This document shows, piece by piece, positions 1 to 7,572 of a DNA stretch of 64,000 nucleotides. The position numbers were made by a program, and so were the translations under genes. Position 1 is the stretch's first letter. Every line of letters starts with the position of its first letter. Source of the DNA: Gammaproteobacteria bacterium (lineage in GTDB: Bacteria > Pseudomonadota > Gammaproteobacteria > Enterobacterales > Alteromonadaceae). Location of the stretch: the NCBI GenBank assembly GCA_018825965.1, contig JAHKAA010000038.1, positions 62,001 through 126,000 on the forward strand, given 5' to 3'. Below the pieces are notes generated by a model. That model worked only from the letters and a program-made list of their open reading frames with translations, had not been told where the DNA came from and ran no database searches.

Positions 1-2
1 TC

Positions 3-69
3 GTTACACTCAACGTTTCTGATAAGCCTTTACTGGTCAGTTGTGATCACAACTGCAGTATAAGCTGAC
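3..69 (+). CDS. possible C-terminal end of an upstream gene
   Basis: One of two frames open from the window edge ends with TGA three bases before a strong terminator, which is where the end of an upstream plus-strand gene would be expected. The other open frame ends at 63. The peptide is too short to identify, so both frame and identity are guesses. Confidence 0.2.
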
Positions 70-71
70 GT

Positions 72-100
72 AAAACCCCACTTTGGTGGGGTTTTTTTTT
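72..100 (+). terminator. Rho-independent terminator
   Basis: Stem CCCCAC / GTGGGG with a four-base loop, followed by nine T residues and preceded by four A. It ends transcription from a gene that lies mostly outside the window. Confidence 0.85.
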
Positions 101-157
101 AATGCAAAGTAGTGCTTATTTAAAGCAACTGCTGATGAGTAGATAAAAGAGTGGATT

Positions 158-1114
158 ATGGAACACTGGAACAATCTCTGGAGTACGACAGAAGCTTTAA
201 GCAGTTTTGCTGAAGGCGAAATGGCGTTTGGATACAAAGGGGCTGTAGCCGACTATTGGTTGTCAGTGTTTGAAACTCTGGGCGAACAGGCGGTGCTTGC
301 CGATTTGTGTTGTGGTAATGGGGTTTTGCTTTTAGCTGCCGCCAGTTATGCAAGCTCAGCAGAAAAAGATCTTGTGTTATATGGCATCGATGCTGCTCAG
401 GTGAATTTCTCTGCGGTAAAGCAACAATTAGCAAAACTAACTCCTAAGGTAAAATCAGAGTTTCTCGATAATACATCAATAGAGAAGTTACCACTGGCTG
501 ATCAATCTTTGGATTTAGCTATTTCTCAGTTTGGTTTTGAGTACACGGACTTGGATCTGTCGTTAGCTGAAGTGCACAGAGTATTAAAATCAGGCGCTTC
601 ACTTTGTTTTATTGCTCATCACCCAGACTCTTTTATTTCCAAAGACTGCCAGTTAGGAGTGAATATTTTGCGCTCGCTATTGGATCAGTGTTTGTATTTT
701 GATTTGGCTATATCTCTGATTGAATTAACTCTTCAGCTCAAGCAAAAAGCTATATCCCCTGAAAAGGTGCCTGCCTTTGCCCAGGTCAATCGGGCGTTAT
801 TGTCCATCATGCAAAAGTTTAATCAGAGCTATCAGTCCGATGAAGCACAAGAGTGGTTTTCCGATCTGTTCCGCCAAACAGCTCAGGCGGTTATGAAATC
901 GGATGCTGCAGCTTTAGAGACAATCAAAACCTTAAAAATGAATACCGGCTTTCATCTGCAACGTTTACTGCAACAGCAGGCCGTAGTGTTAACCCAGGAA
1001 CAACTTGATGCTAAGCTGGCAGCTAAGCCCGGGCTTTTTACTGCTGCAGTTTATACAGAGATCCGAAGCGACGATGGGCTAATAGGTCTGGCTGTGAAAC
1101 TGACAAAAATGTGA
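158..1114 (+). CDS. class I SAM-dependent methyltransferase
   Basis: 318-residue soluble protein with a Rossmann-type methyltransferase core. Motif I is LADLCCGNG at residues 47-55. A motif IV/post-motif segment (about 120-155) reads LDLAISQFGFEYTD followed by VHRVLKSGASLCF, the usual pattern of the Methyltransf_11 group, in which the strand after the 'RVLK.GG' turn completes the sheet. The C-terminal half (about 160-318) is helical and Gln-rich and is not recognised. The substrate is unknown. A GAGTGG sequence precedes the ATG. The gene stands alone between a terminator and the hvf cluster, about 180 bases upstream of it, and nothing in the sequence ties it to RiPP modification, although the proximity makes that worth considering. 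Confidence 0.75.
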   Translation: MEHWNNLWSTTEALSSFAEGEMAFGYKGAVADYWLSVFETLGEQAVLADLCCGNGVLLLAAASYASSAEKDLVLYGIDAAQVNFSAVKQQLAKLTPKVKSEFLDNTSIEKLPLADQSLDLAISQFGFEYTDLDLSLAEVHRVLKSGASLCFIAHHPDSFISKDCQLGVNILRSLLDQCLYFDLAISLIELTLQLKQKAISPEKVPAFAQVNRALLSIMQKFNQSYQSDEAQEWFSDLFRQTAQAVMKSDAAALETIKTLKMNTGFHLQRLLQQQAVVLTQEQLDAKLAAKPGLFTAAVYTEIRSDDGLIGLAVKLTKM

Positions 1115-1250
1115 GCTTTATGACTCAGAAGCCAGGATTATAGCTTCTGCGTTTATTTGCTGAATTGCTAAAACCAACCTATGGTGTGCTGTGTTCTGAT
1201 AAATTTTTAGCAAAACGAAATTTTTTTTGTGTAGTACAGGTCTACTGAAC

Positions 1251-1280
1251 GCAACTTATTGCAACTTAACGCAACTACAA
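1251..1280 (+). repeat. three 10-bp tandem repeats upstream of hvfA
   Basis: Three consecutive decamers each begin with GCAACT; the first two share GCAACTTA. They sit exactly one helical turn apart, ending 11 bases before the hvfA start codon and partly overlapping its ribosome-binding region (AAGGAA at 1278-1283). They may be an operator or a slipped-strand duplication in the leader. Confidence 0.6.
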
Positions 1281-1291
1281 GGAACATCAAT

Positions 1292-1624
1292 ATGAAAACG
1301 AATAAAACTACTGCTGTTGCCGTCAGCGCTTTGGTACTGGGTTCTTTATCCACTTTGAGTTTAACTGCTCATGCGAATCCGTTTTCAGCTGAACAGTTGA
1401 ATGCCGGTTACCAGTTAGCCTCAGCAGAAGCCTCTTGTGGCGCTGATAAAGCCAAAGATAAAGAAGCTAAATGTGGTGAAGGCAAATGTGGTGAAGACAA
1501 AGCCAAAGATAAAGAAGCCAAATGTGGTGAAGGCAAATGTGGTGGCGATAAAAAAGACGGCAAAGACAAAGAAAAAACCAAAGAAGCTAAATGTGGTGAA
1601 GGCAAGTGCGGTGGCGCTGTATAA
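1292..1624 (+). CDS. hvfA: HvfA-type RiPP precursor, secreted Cys-rich repeat protein
   Basis: 110-residue precursor. Residues 1-29 form a Sec signal peptide (Lys-rich start, hydrophobic core, cleavage after AHA). Residues 49-107 contain seven Cys: an initial SCG, then three doublets EAKCG-EGKCG with Cys at 61/66, 78/83 and 101/106, separated by Lys/Asp/Glu-rich linkers. In the characterised Haemophilus HvfA family, the Cys of EGKCG motifs are converted by HvfB/HvfC to oxazolone-thioamide groups that bind copper, and the peptide keeps its signal sequence as leader. Genes for both partners follow at 54 bases and then 1 base. The ATG at 1292 was chosen because AAGG lies at the right distance and the signal peptide starts there; an in-frame TTG at 1259 lies upstream. 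Family assignment is firm; copper as ligand is inferred from the family. Confidence 0.88.
   Translation: MKTNKTTAVAVSALVLGSLSTLSLTAHANPFSAEQLNAGYQLASAEASCGADKAKDKEAKCGEGKCGEDKAKDKEAKCGEGKCGGDKKDGKDKEKTKEAKCGEGKCGGAV
1442..1612 (+). repeat. internal tandem repeat coding the HvfA core
   Basis: Two 51-bp units (1442-1492 and 1493-1543), nearly identical in DNA, are followed by a diverged 69-bp unit (1544-1612) with an extra six-codon Lys/Asp insertion. Each encodes one EAKCG-EGKCG doublet. The repeat could expand or contract by slippage and change the number of modifiable cysteines. Confidence 0.85.
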
Positions 1625-1677
1625 CACCGAAGAATGTCAGCCTGCCAGTGCAGGCTGACTGCTTTTAAGGAGAGCTT

Positions 1678-2526
1678 ATGTCTGATGTCCCTTTGGGTTT
1701 AACTGCTACAGAAGTCGGCTTGGGTTTACGACGTGAAATGCTCTCTACTGTGCTGGAACAGCCTCAAACCGACATCGACTTTTTTGAAGTAGCGCCGGAA
1801 AACTGGTTGCCTTATGGTGGCACCTATCAGAAAAAATTCCGTCAGTTAACCGAACGTTACCCCTTTATATGCCATGGTTTGTCTTTATCTTTAGGCAGCC
1901 CTGATCCATTGGATCTGGATTTTGTTCACCAGATCAAAGCTTTTTTAAAAGAACATCAAATTCAGCTTTACAGCGAACATTTAAGTTATTGCTCTGCTCA
2001 AGGGCATTTGTATGATTTGCTGCCTATTCCTTTTACTGAAGAAGCCGCTGTTTACGTCGCAGAGCGTATTCGCCTGGTGCAGGATATTCTTGAACAACCT
2101 TTAGTGGTTGAAAACGTGTCTTATTATGCCGCGCCCGGTCAGGAATTGTCGGAGCTTGAATTTACCAATGCAGTGCTGGATCTGGCCGACTGTAAACTGC
2201 TTCTGGATGTGAATAATATTTACGTGAATTCAGTCAATCACAGCTACGATGCGCTGGCTTTTTTAAAAGGTTTGCCTACAGAACGTATTGCTTATGGCCA
2301 TGTGGCCGGGCATTACCGGCAAAGTGATAGCTTATTAATAGATACCCATGGTGCTGATGTGTCTGATCCGGTTTGGGCCTTATTATCTGAAGCCTATCAG
2401 CATCATGGCCTGTTTCCGACTTTGCTGGAGCGGGATTTTAATATTCCGGATATGCAACAGCTGCAACTGGAACTGGCGCATATTCGTGGCTTGCAGCAGG
2501 TTAAGCAAAACAACTTGAGGGCCTGA
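1678..2526 (+). CDS. hvfB: HvfB, DUF692/MNIO RiPP-modifying oxidase
   Basis: 282-residue TIM-barrel protein of the multinuclear non-haem iron oxidase (MNIO, DUF692) family. The family start VGLGLRREM is at residues 14-22. Candidate metal ligands in the usual order are visible: E in FFEVAPENW, H in CHGLSLSLG, E and H in YSEHLSY, E and N in VENVSYY, D and N in LLDVNNIYVNS, H in YGHVAGH, and D/H in DTHGADV. In HvfB/MbnB-type enzymes these bind two or three iron ions, and the enzyme uses O2 to rearrange Cys side chains of the precursor. It probably works in the cytoplasm as a complex with the DUF2063 partner encoded next. AAGGAGAG precedes the ATG. Same operon as hvfA. Confidence 0.92.
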   Translation: MSDVPLGLTATEVGLGLRREMLSTVLEQPQTDIDFFEVAPENWLPYGGTYQKKFRQLTERYPFICHGLSLSLGSPDPLDLDFVHQIKAFLKEHQIQLYSEHLSYCSAQGHLYDLLPIPFTEEAAVYVAERIRLVQDILEQPLVVENVSYYAAPGQELSELEFTNAVLDLADCKLLLDVNNIYVNSVNHSYDALAFLKGLPTERIAYGHVAGHYRQSDSLLIDTHGADVSDPVWALLSEAYQHHGLFPTLLERDFNIPDMQQLQLELAHIRGLQQVKQNNLRA

Positions 2527-2527
2527 G

Positions 2528-3265
2528 ATGAAATTCCAACAGATTCAACAGGGCTTTGTCGCTTATTTACGCTCGCCAGAGCAACACAAAAAACCTCTGG
2601 ATGTAGAGCAGGAGCGTCTGGATGTTTATCGGGAATTGTTGTTTAACAATGTTTCAGCTTTTGTTTGCAGCGCTTTCCCTGTGTTGAAATCTTTGTATAC
2701 AGAGCAGGCATGGCAGCAGCGCTTACAGCTATTTTTTGCGGATTATCGCTGCAACAATCCGTTTTTTTTATCCATAGCCCAAAGTTTTTTAGATTTTTTA
2801 CAACACCAGTATCAATTACAAGCTGATGATCCGGTGTTTCTACTGGAGCTGGCGCATTATGAATGGCTGGAGCTTGAACTGGCGACCCGTAAGGCTGAGC
2901 CGGGGCTTGTAGTCACTAACCTGCACTATGAGCGATTGCAACTCTCAGATTTAGCTGCAGTGCAGGCCTATCAGTATCCGGTGCAGCAAATTTGCGCTGA
3001 GTTTCAACCGACAGAACCTCAAGCCAGCTTTTTGTTGATCTACCGGGATCCGCAGGATGAGGTAAAGTTTATTGCGTTAAACCAGCTGACGACTTTATTG
3101 CTGCAGTTGCTGGAGCAGCAACCTGGCCTTAGCTTTGCAACGCTTATCAATTTGGTATCACCTTACGTACCTCAGTTGGACTATGCCCATTTGTCGGCAG
3201 GAGCTGAGACCCTGCTGACGGATTTTGTGCAGAAAGGCATAGTGCATGCTTTTCAAGCTGGCTAA
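2528..3265 (+). CDS. hvfC: HvfC, DUF2063 partner of the MNIO enzyme
   Basis: 245-residue protein with the N-terminal HvfC/BufC (DUF2063) domain over about residues 1-100: the FQQIQQGFVAYLR start, then an ERLDVYRELLFNNVSAFVCSAFPVL helix pair, then the short NPFFLSIA segment. The name 'putative DNA-binding' sometimes given to this domain is misleading. In known systems this protein binds the precursor leader and presents it to the MNIO enzyme. The C-terminal half (about 105-245) is the less conserved HvfC-specific part. Its start lies 1 base after the hvfB stop, implying translational coupling. No DoxX gene follows, unlike many related operons. Confidence 0.88.
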   Translation: MKFQQIQQGFVAYLRSPEQHKKPLDVEQERLDVYRELLFNNVSAFVCSAFPVLKSLYTEQAWQQRLQLFFADYRCNNPFFLSIAQSFLDFLQHQYQLQADDPVFLLELAHYEWLELELATRKAEPGLVVTNLHYERLQLSDLAAVQAYQYPVQQICAEFQPTEPQASFLLIYRDPQDEVKFIALNQLTTLLLQLLEQQPGLSFATLINLVSPYVPQLDYAHLSAGAETLLTDFVQKGIVHAFQAG

Positions 3266-3309
3266 AATTCATTACCATGTCCGGCCTTTTTAGTGAATGA
3301 GCTCAGATC

Positions 3310-3429
3310 ATGGCAGACGAAAATTTTAAAGAATCTTTTGGCATCGGCCAGTTAGTGCTGTTAGTCACAGCCTTTGTGGTTTTATTGTGTCTGGCACCCA
3401 TAGTCAGTTGGCTGCGGATCATTGCTTAA
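3310..3429 (+). CDS. small single-pass membrane protein (39 aa)
   Basis: A 39-codon ORF starts 44 bases after hvfC and ends 19 bases before a strong terminator. The predicted peptide has a short charged N-terminus (MADENFKESFGIG) followed by about 20 hydrophobic residues and ends in a WLRIIA tail, as in a one-helix membrane peptide. The ribosome-binding site is weak. It could be the last gene of the hvf operon or an independent small gene ahead of apt. I do not recognise a family. Confidence 0.5.
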   Translation: MADENFKESFGIGQLVLLVTAFVVLLCLAPIVSWLRIIA

Positions 3430-3448
3430 ACTTTTTCGAGCGTGATGT

Positions 3449-3471
3449 AACCGCCTGCTGGCGGTTTTTTT
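3449..3471 (+). terminator. Rho-independent terminator
   Basis: Seven-base stem AACCGCC / GGCGGTT with loop TGCT and a run of T residues. It closes the hvf cluster together with the 39-aa ORF. Confidence 0.88.
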
Positions 3472-3480
3472 ATCTGTGAC

Positions 3481-3503
3481 ATATCGACACCCAATGTCGA
3501 TAT
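3481..3503. promoter_or_regulatory. perfect inverted repeat upstream of apt
   Basis: Nine-base perfect arms (ATATCGACA / TGTCGATAT) around a 5-base spacer, 31 bases before the apt start. There is no T-run after it, so it reads as a protein-binding palindrome or leader hairpin rather than a terminator. Confidence 0.55.
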
Positions 3504-3534
3504 ACCCTTTTTGAATTTTATAATCAGGATAGTG

Positions 3535-4086
3535 ATGATGAATGCACAATCTCTTTCCGCTTTATTAAGTCAGGTGATTAAAGCTGTACCTGACTACCCA
3601 AAGCCAGGTATTTTATTTCGTGATGTGACCAGCCTGATGCTGGATGCTGATGCTTTTGCAAAGGTGATTGATGCCTTTAAACAACAGTATCAGGGCAAAG
3701 GTTTTACCAAGATTGTGGGTACTGAATCCCGTGGTTTTATTTTTGGTGCACCATTAGCTTATGCCATGGGTTTACCTTTTGTGCCAGTGCGTAAACCGGG
3801 GAAATTGCCACGTGAACGTATTGCCCAGTCTTATCAGTTGGAATACGGTGAAGACACGCTGGAAATTCATAAAGACGCTATAGTTGCCGGAGATAAGGTG
3901 CTGTTAGTGGATGACTTATTGGCTACAGGTGGTACTATTGCTGCAACAACCAGTTTAGTCGAACGTTTAGGTGGCAAAGCCACAGACGCTGCTTTTGTGG
4001 TAAATCTGCCGGATTTAGGTGGACAAAAGCGTTTAGAGAAATTGGGCTTAAACCTCTATAGTCTGGTTGAATTTGCAGGCGATTAA
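3535..4086 (+). CDS. apt: adenine phosphoribosyltransferase
   Basis: 183 residues, the usual length of bacterial Apt. It salvages adenine to AMP using PRPP in the cytoplasm. The type I phosphoribosyltransferase signature [13 protein letters not shown] lies near residues 123-135, and the adenine/flexible-loop region [15 protein letters not shown] and the RKPGKLPRE loop are intact. Two adjacent ATG codons (3535, 3538) are possible starts; a CAGGA sequence sits 5-8 bases upstream. First gene of the conserved apt-dnaX-ybaB-recR run, with a 27-base gap to dnaX. Confidence 0.96.
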   Translation: MMNAQSLSALLSQVIKAVPDYPKPGILFRDVTSLMLDADAFAKVIDAFKQQYQGKGFTKIVGTESRGFIFGAPLAYAMGLPFVPVRKPGKLPRERIAQSYQLEYGEDTLEIHKDAIVAGDKVLLVDDLLATGGTIAATTSLVERLGGKATDAAFVVNLPDLGGQKRLEKLGLNLYSLVEFAGD

Positions 4087-4113
4087 TTCCAATAAAACAC
4101 AGGCACAGGTGGC

Positions 4114-6258
4114 ATGAGTTATCAGGTACTGGCAAGAAAATGGCGACCTCAACATTTTGGTCAATTGGTCGGTCAGGATCATGTGAAAACAGCGCTGACC
4201 AATGCGCTCAATCACAACAGATTACATCATGCCTACTTGTTTACCGGCACCCGGGGTGTAGGTAAAACCACCATAGCCCGTATTTTCGCCAAAAGCTTAA
4301 ACTGTGAAACAGGCGTGACTTCCACACCTTGTGGTGTTTGCAGTGCTTGCGTTGAAATTGATCAGGGCTTTTTTGTTGATCTGCTGGAAATAGACGCTGC
4401 ATCCCGCACTAAAGTAGAAGATACCCGTGATTTGCTGGATAACGTGCAATACGCGCCTAGCCGTGGCCGTTATAAAGTCTACTTAATAGACGAAGTGCAT
4501 ATGCTGTCGCGCCACAGCTTTAATGCGCTTTTAAAAACTCTGGAAGAACCACCACCCCATGTGAAGTTTTTGCTGGCGACGACCGATCCACAAAAACTGC
4601 CAGTCACAGTGCTGTCGCGTTGTTTGCAGTTCAGCTTAAAGGCGTTAAGCCCGGAGCAAATTAAGCATCATTTATCTTATGTGTTAGCACAGGAAGGTAT
4701 TCCGGCTGCCGAAGATGCTTTGGCTTTATTAGCTCGTGCAGCCAAAGGCAGTTTACGCGATTCATTAAGTCTGACTGACCAGGCCATAGCTCAGAGTAAC
4801 TCCAACATCACTGTGCCTCTGGTGCGCGATATGCTGGGCTATCTGGAACAGCAATGGGCTGAGCTTCTGTTAGCTGCTGTGATTAACCGGGATTTGGCCG
4901 CGCTGAAACAACATTTAGATCAACTGGTACAGCAGCATAGTCATTTTGCTCATGTACTGGATGATATGCTGGCCTTGTTGCATTTAGCCGCTTTAAGTCA
5001 GTTTAACTGGCAGGCGGCCGATTTAGTCACAGATCACAGTGCTTTTGTGCAGCAATTAGCAGAACAACAAAGCCCTGAGCAGTTGCAGCTGTTTTACCAG
5101 TTACTGATCTCTGGCAAAAAAGAATTAGCTTTTGCACCAGAGCCACGTATTGGCCTGGAGATGGCGTTATTACGAGCTGTGGCTTTTGTGCCTGGCGCTG
5201 CTGATACTACACCGGCCATGCGCGCTTCTGCTCCTGTGTCTCATGCGGCTGAGCTCAAAGCAAAATTCAATTTGCCGGAAACAACAGTGGCCCAGGTTCC
5301 GGCGAAAGAGCTGTCGCCTGACACAGCCTTAGCAGAAGAGCCTGCTGTTGAAATAGCAGCGGCAGAACAACCCGCTGCTGTACTGGCTCCTGCATCAACG
5401 CCGGCAGGTATAGCTGCTTCTATTCTGGCGCGCCGTGGAATTAAAGCCGATGCAGTTAGCGCGGATAGGGCGGCGGAGACTCAGACTGAAAAAAAGTCTG
5501 AGCCAGTTCCTGCTGCAGCCAGGGCTGCAGAACCTGTTGCTATACAAAAAGCTCAGCTTGCCGCTGTTCTTCCGACAGAAATTCAGCCAAAACCTCAGCC
5601 TTTTGTTACACAGCCAGCAACTGTGCCAGTTCAAACCCAGGTTCAGCCAATAGAACAGCCAGAACCTGTACTGTCGGTTTATCCGGATGGATCTGATGCT
5701 TTGGATATACCAACAGAGGATGCAGATTTGGCTGCCGACTGGGCCTGGCAGGAGTTTCAGCAACAACATCAATCTGAGCCTGAACCAGAATCACAGCCCA
5801 TGGCTGGGGAACCAGAACCTAAAGCGCAGTATCGTTTTGATGGTGTGATTACCGCAGAAAACTTCTCTGTGCGCCTTGCGGCTCAGGTCGATGAGTGGGC
5901 CGCTTTGGTTGATAGTCTGAATTTAGGTGGTTTATTGCGTTTGTATCTGTTGCACAGTGCTATCAGTTGGGCAGGGGATACAGTGCAGTTGCTGGTTTGT
6001 CAAAGTCAGCAGCATCTGGATAAAGAAAAATTCCGCGCTGAAATTATTAAAGAGCTGAGTCAGGCTTTTAATAAAGCAGTTCAGTTAGACATTCAATACC
6101 AGCCTTGGGTCGAAACTTGTCCTGTGGCTATTCAGCAGCGCATTGAACAGGAACGTTTTGTCTATGTACAGCAGTTGCTGCAGCAAGACCCTTGGGTAGT
6201 GCAGCTACAAAAAGATTTTGGGGCGGAAATAGTCGCTGACAGTATTATCGTCAACTAA
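4114..6258 (+). CDS. dnaX: DNA polymerase III tau/gamma subunit
   Basis: 714-residue clamp-loader subunit. Residues 1-220 are the AAA+ ATPase: Walker [10 protein letters not shown] (about 45-53), a zinc module with CETG...CGVCSAC, Walker B LIDEVHML and the sensor-1 [15 protein letters not shown]. Domain III follows to about 360. A Pro/Ala/Glu/Gln-rich linker (about 370-580) leads to the C-terminal tau domains that bind polymerase and DnaB helicase. The full frame makes tau; a slippery A AAA AAG at 5490-5496, flanked by the usual stimulators, should make a gamma-like product of about 461 residues. The coupled downstream genes are ybaB and recR. Confidence 0.97.
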   Translation: MSYQVLARKWRPQHFGQLVGQDHVKTALTNALNHNRLHHAYLFTGTRGVGKTTIARIFAKSLNCETGVTSTPCGVCSACVEIDQGFFVDLLEIDAASRTKVEDTRDLLDNVQYAPSRGRYKVYLIDEVHMLSRHSFNALLKTLEEPPPHVKFLLATTDPQKLPVTVLSRCLQFSLKALSPEQIKHHLSYVLAQEGIPAAEDALALLARAAKGSLRDSLSLTDQAIAQSNSNITVPLVRDMLGYLEQQWAELLLAAVINRDLAALKQHLDQLVQQHSHFAHVLDDMLALLHLAALSQFNWQAADLVTDHSAFVQQLAEQQSPEQLQLFYQLLISGKKELAFAPEPRIGLEMALLRAVAFVPGAADTTPAMRASAPVSHAAELKAKFNLPETTVAQVPAKELSPDTALAEEPAVEIAAAEQPAAVLAPASTPAGIAASILARRGIKADAVSADRAAETQTEKKSEPVPAAARAAEPVAIQKAQLAAVLPTEIQPKPQPFVTQPATVPVQTQVQPIEQPEPVLSVYPDGSDALDIPTEDADLAADWAWQEFQQQHQSEPEPESQPMAGEPEPKAQYRFDGVITAENFSVRLAAQVDEWAALVDSLNLGGLLRLYLLHSAISWAGDTVQLLVCQSQQHLDKEKFRAEIIKELSQAFNKAVQLDIQYQPWVETCPVAIQQRIEQERFVYVQQLLQQDPWVVQLQKDFGAEIVADSIIVN
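5475..5536 (+). promoter_or_regulatory. programmed -1 ribosomal frameshift signal in dnaX
   Basis: The heptamer A AAA AAG (5490-5496) lies in phase. A Shine-Dalgarno-like GGAG (5475-5478) sits 11 bases upstream. A downstream hairpin has a seven-base stem CTGCAGC / GCTGCAG with loop CAGG (5513-5530), possibly extended by GTT/AAC with a bulge. After a -1 shift the ribosome reads AAA AAA GTC then TGA at 5499, so the short form would end at once, as in Escherichia coli dnaX. Confidence 0.75.
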
Positions 6259-6334
6259 TTCGTCTTGTATTTTGGGGCTCAAGTCATTATCTTGTCGCCA
6301 GTTTAATAGAGTCATTTTTAAAGAGAGTACAGTT

Positions 6335-6670
6335 ATGTTCAAAGGTGGTGGTGGCGGTTTAGGCAATATCATGAAGCAGGCGCAAGCCATGCAGGATAAA
6401 ATGCAAAAGGCCCAGCAGGAATTGGCTAATCTGGAAGTTACAGGCGAGTCGGGTGCAGGTTTGGTGAAAGTCACCATGACAGGCAACCACAATGTGCGCC
6501 GTGTCAGCATAGACGACAGTCTGATGCAGGATGACAAAGAAATGGTGGAAGACTTAGTAGCTGCAGCTATCAACGACGCTGTACGCCGTGTTGAAGAAAC
6601 CAATAAAGCCAAAATGGCTGCTGTGACCGGTGGTATGCAATTACCTCCTGGTTTTAAGATGCCGTTTTAA
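6335..6670 (+). CDS. ybaB: nucleoid-associated protein, YbaB/EbfC family
   Basis: 111 residues, the family's usual length. This small dimeric DNA-binding protein coats the nucleoid and is almost always encoded between dnaX and recR, as here. The Gly-rich start ([20 protein letters not shown]), the long helix with [23 protein letters not shown], the beta segment [18 protein letters not shown], and the C-terminal [11 protein letters not shown] tail are all typical. The start at 6335 follows AAAGAGAG; an in-frame upstream extension to 6272 has no such site and no similarity. Confidence 0.96.
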   Translation: MFKGGGGGLGNIMKQAQAMQDKMQKAQQELANLEVTGESGAGLVKVTMTGNHNVRRVSIDDSLMQDDKEMVEDLVAAAINDAVRRVEETNKAKMAAVTGGMQLPPGFKMPF

Positions 6671-6688
6671 GCTGTTGTTTGATTTATT

Positions 6689-7291
6689 ATGAGCAAATTT
6701 AGCCCATTGTTGCAGCAACTGATCGACGCCTTGCGTATTTTGCCTGGCGTAGGTCCGAAGTCGGCACAACGTATTGCCCTGCAGTTGCTGGAACGCAACC
6801 GTTCTGGTGCTGTACAGTTGTCGAAGGCTTTGGCTGTGGCTATGGAGAAAGTAGGTCATTGCCAGCAGTGCCGTACTTTTTGCGAAACTGATTTATGCGC
6901 TATTTGCTCAGATCCGCGACGTAGCGACAGTCAAAGCTTGTGTATTGTTGCTTCGTCTTCTGATCAGTTTGCGATAGAGCAAACAGGTCAATTTAAAGGC
7001 CGTTATTTTGTCTTGCAGGGCCAGTTATCACCGCTTGATGGCATAGGTCCTTCAGAACTTGGCCTGGATTTACTGCAAAAGCAGCTGGGTACAGGTTCAG
7101 TACAAGAAGTCATATTGGCCACCAATCCGACTGTGGAAGGTGATGCCACAGCCTATTACATTGCTGAGCAATGTAAAAAATATCAGGTGAATGTCTCCCG
7201 TATTGCTCATGGTGTGCCTGTGGGTGGTGATCTGGAGTATGTAGACGGGACTACCCTGTCACACGCCTTTAGTGGCCGTAAACCCATCTGA
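6689..7291 (+). CDS. recR: recombination mediator protein RecR
   Basis: 200 residues. RecR acts with RecF/RecO to load RecA at single-strand gaps. In order: helix-hairpin-helix ([20 protein letters not shown], residues 12-31), a four-Cys zinc finger [16 protein letters not shown] (about 57-72), a Toprim domain with the acidic E/D in [16 protein letters not shown], and the C-terminal Walker-B-like region ending in the conserved [13 protein letters not shown]. Start 18 bases after ybaB; the pair is co-transcribed in most gammaproteobacteria. Confidence 0.96.
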   Translation: MSKFSPLLQQLIDALRILPGVGPKSAQRIALQLLERNRSGAVQLSKALAVAMEKVGHCQQCRTFCETDLCAICSDPRRSDSQSLCIVASSSDQFAIEQTGQFKGRYFVLQGQLSPLDGIGPSELGLDLLQKQLGTGSVQEVILATNPTVEGDATAYYIAEQCKKYQVNVSRIAHGVPVGGDLEYVDGTTLSHAFSGRKPI

Positions 7292-7357
7292 CCTGCATCC
7301 TTGAAGCCGCAGCTTTGTTGGCTGCGCTCTTCGTGCCACTTGTATAGAACTGCAAAC

Positions 7358-7378
7358 GGGCGCGGATAAACCACGCCC
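7358..7378. repeat. REP-like imperfect hairpin between recR and htpG
   Basis: GGGCGCGG / CCACGCCC arms (one mismatch, G-U in RNA) around ATAAA. The GC-rich composition differs from the surrounding intergenic sequence, and the neighbouring bases (about 7315-7385) look like a dispersed extragenic repeat remnant. No T-run follows. The rest of the 281-base gap holds only the htpG promoter. Confidence 0.4.
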
Positions 7379-7494
7379 CTACAATTCCGCCTTGCTACAA
7401 CTCCAATGCTTTTGGTCAGAGCCGAAGCCATTGTCTATTCTTTATCCAATTGCCTGTTCCTCCATTTTGTTTTTTGTTTTGCCACTATTACCCC

Positions 7495-7523
7495 CTTGAT
7501 ATTTGTGGCTATTAAACCCATAT
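7495..7523 (+). promoter_or_regulatory. sigma-32-type heat-shock promoter of htpG
   Basis: CTTGATA (7495-7501, preceded by CCCC) and CCCATAT (7517-7523) with a 15-base spacer match the heat-shock sigma consensus CTTGAA / CCCCATnT. It lies about 50 bases before the htpG start codon. Confidence 0.7.
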
Positions 7524-7572
7524 CCCTGACAACCTTATTTAAAGTCATTCCATTAAAGAGAAGGAGCTGTAT

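Noticed and set aside
1259..1291. In-frame TTG extension of hvfA
   Set aside because: It would start inside the tandem repeats, lacks a ribosome-binding site, and would precede a complete signal peptide with extra residues.
1408..1658. Long reading frames on both strands across hvfA
   Set aside because: They are by-products of the repetitive Lys/Gly/Cys codons of hvfA; they have no ribosome-binding sites and no sensible composition.
5395..5794. Reading frames on the minus strand and in other frames within dnaX
   Set aside because: They arise from the low-complexity Pro/Ala/Gln linker of tau; no independent evidence.
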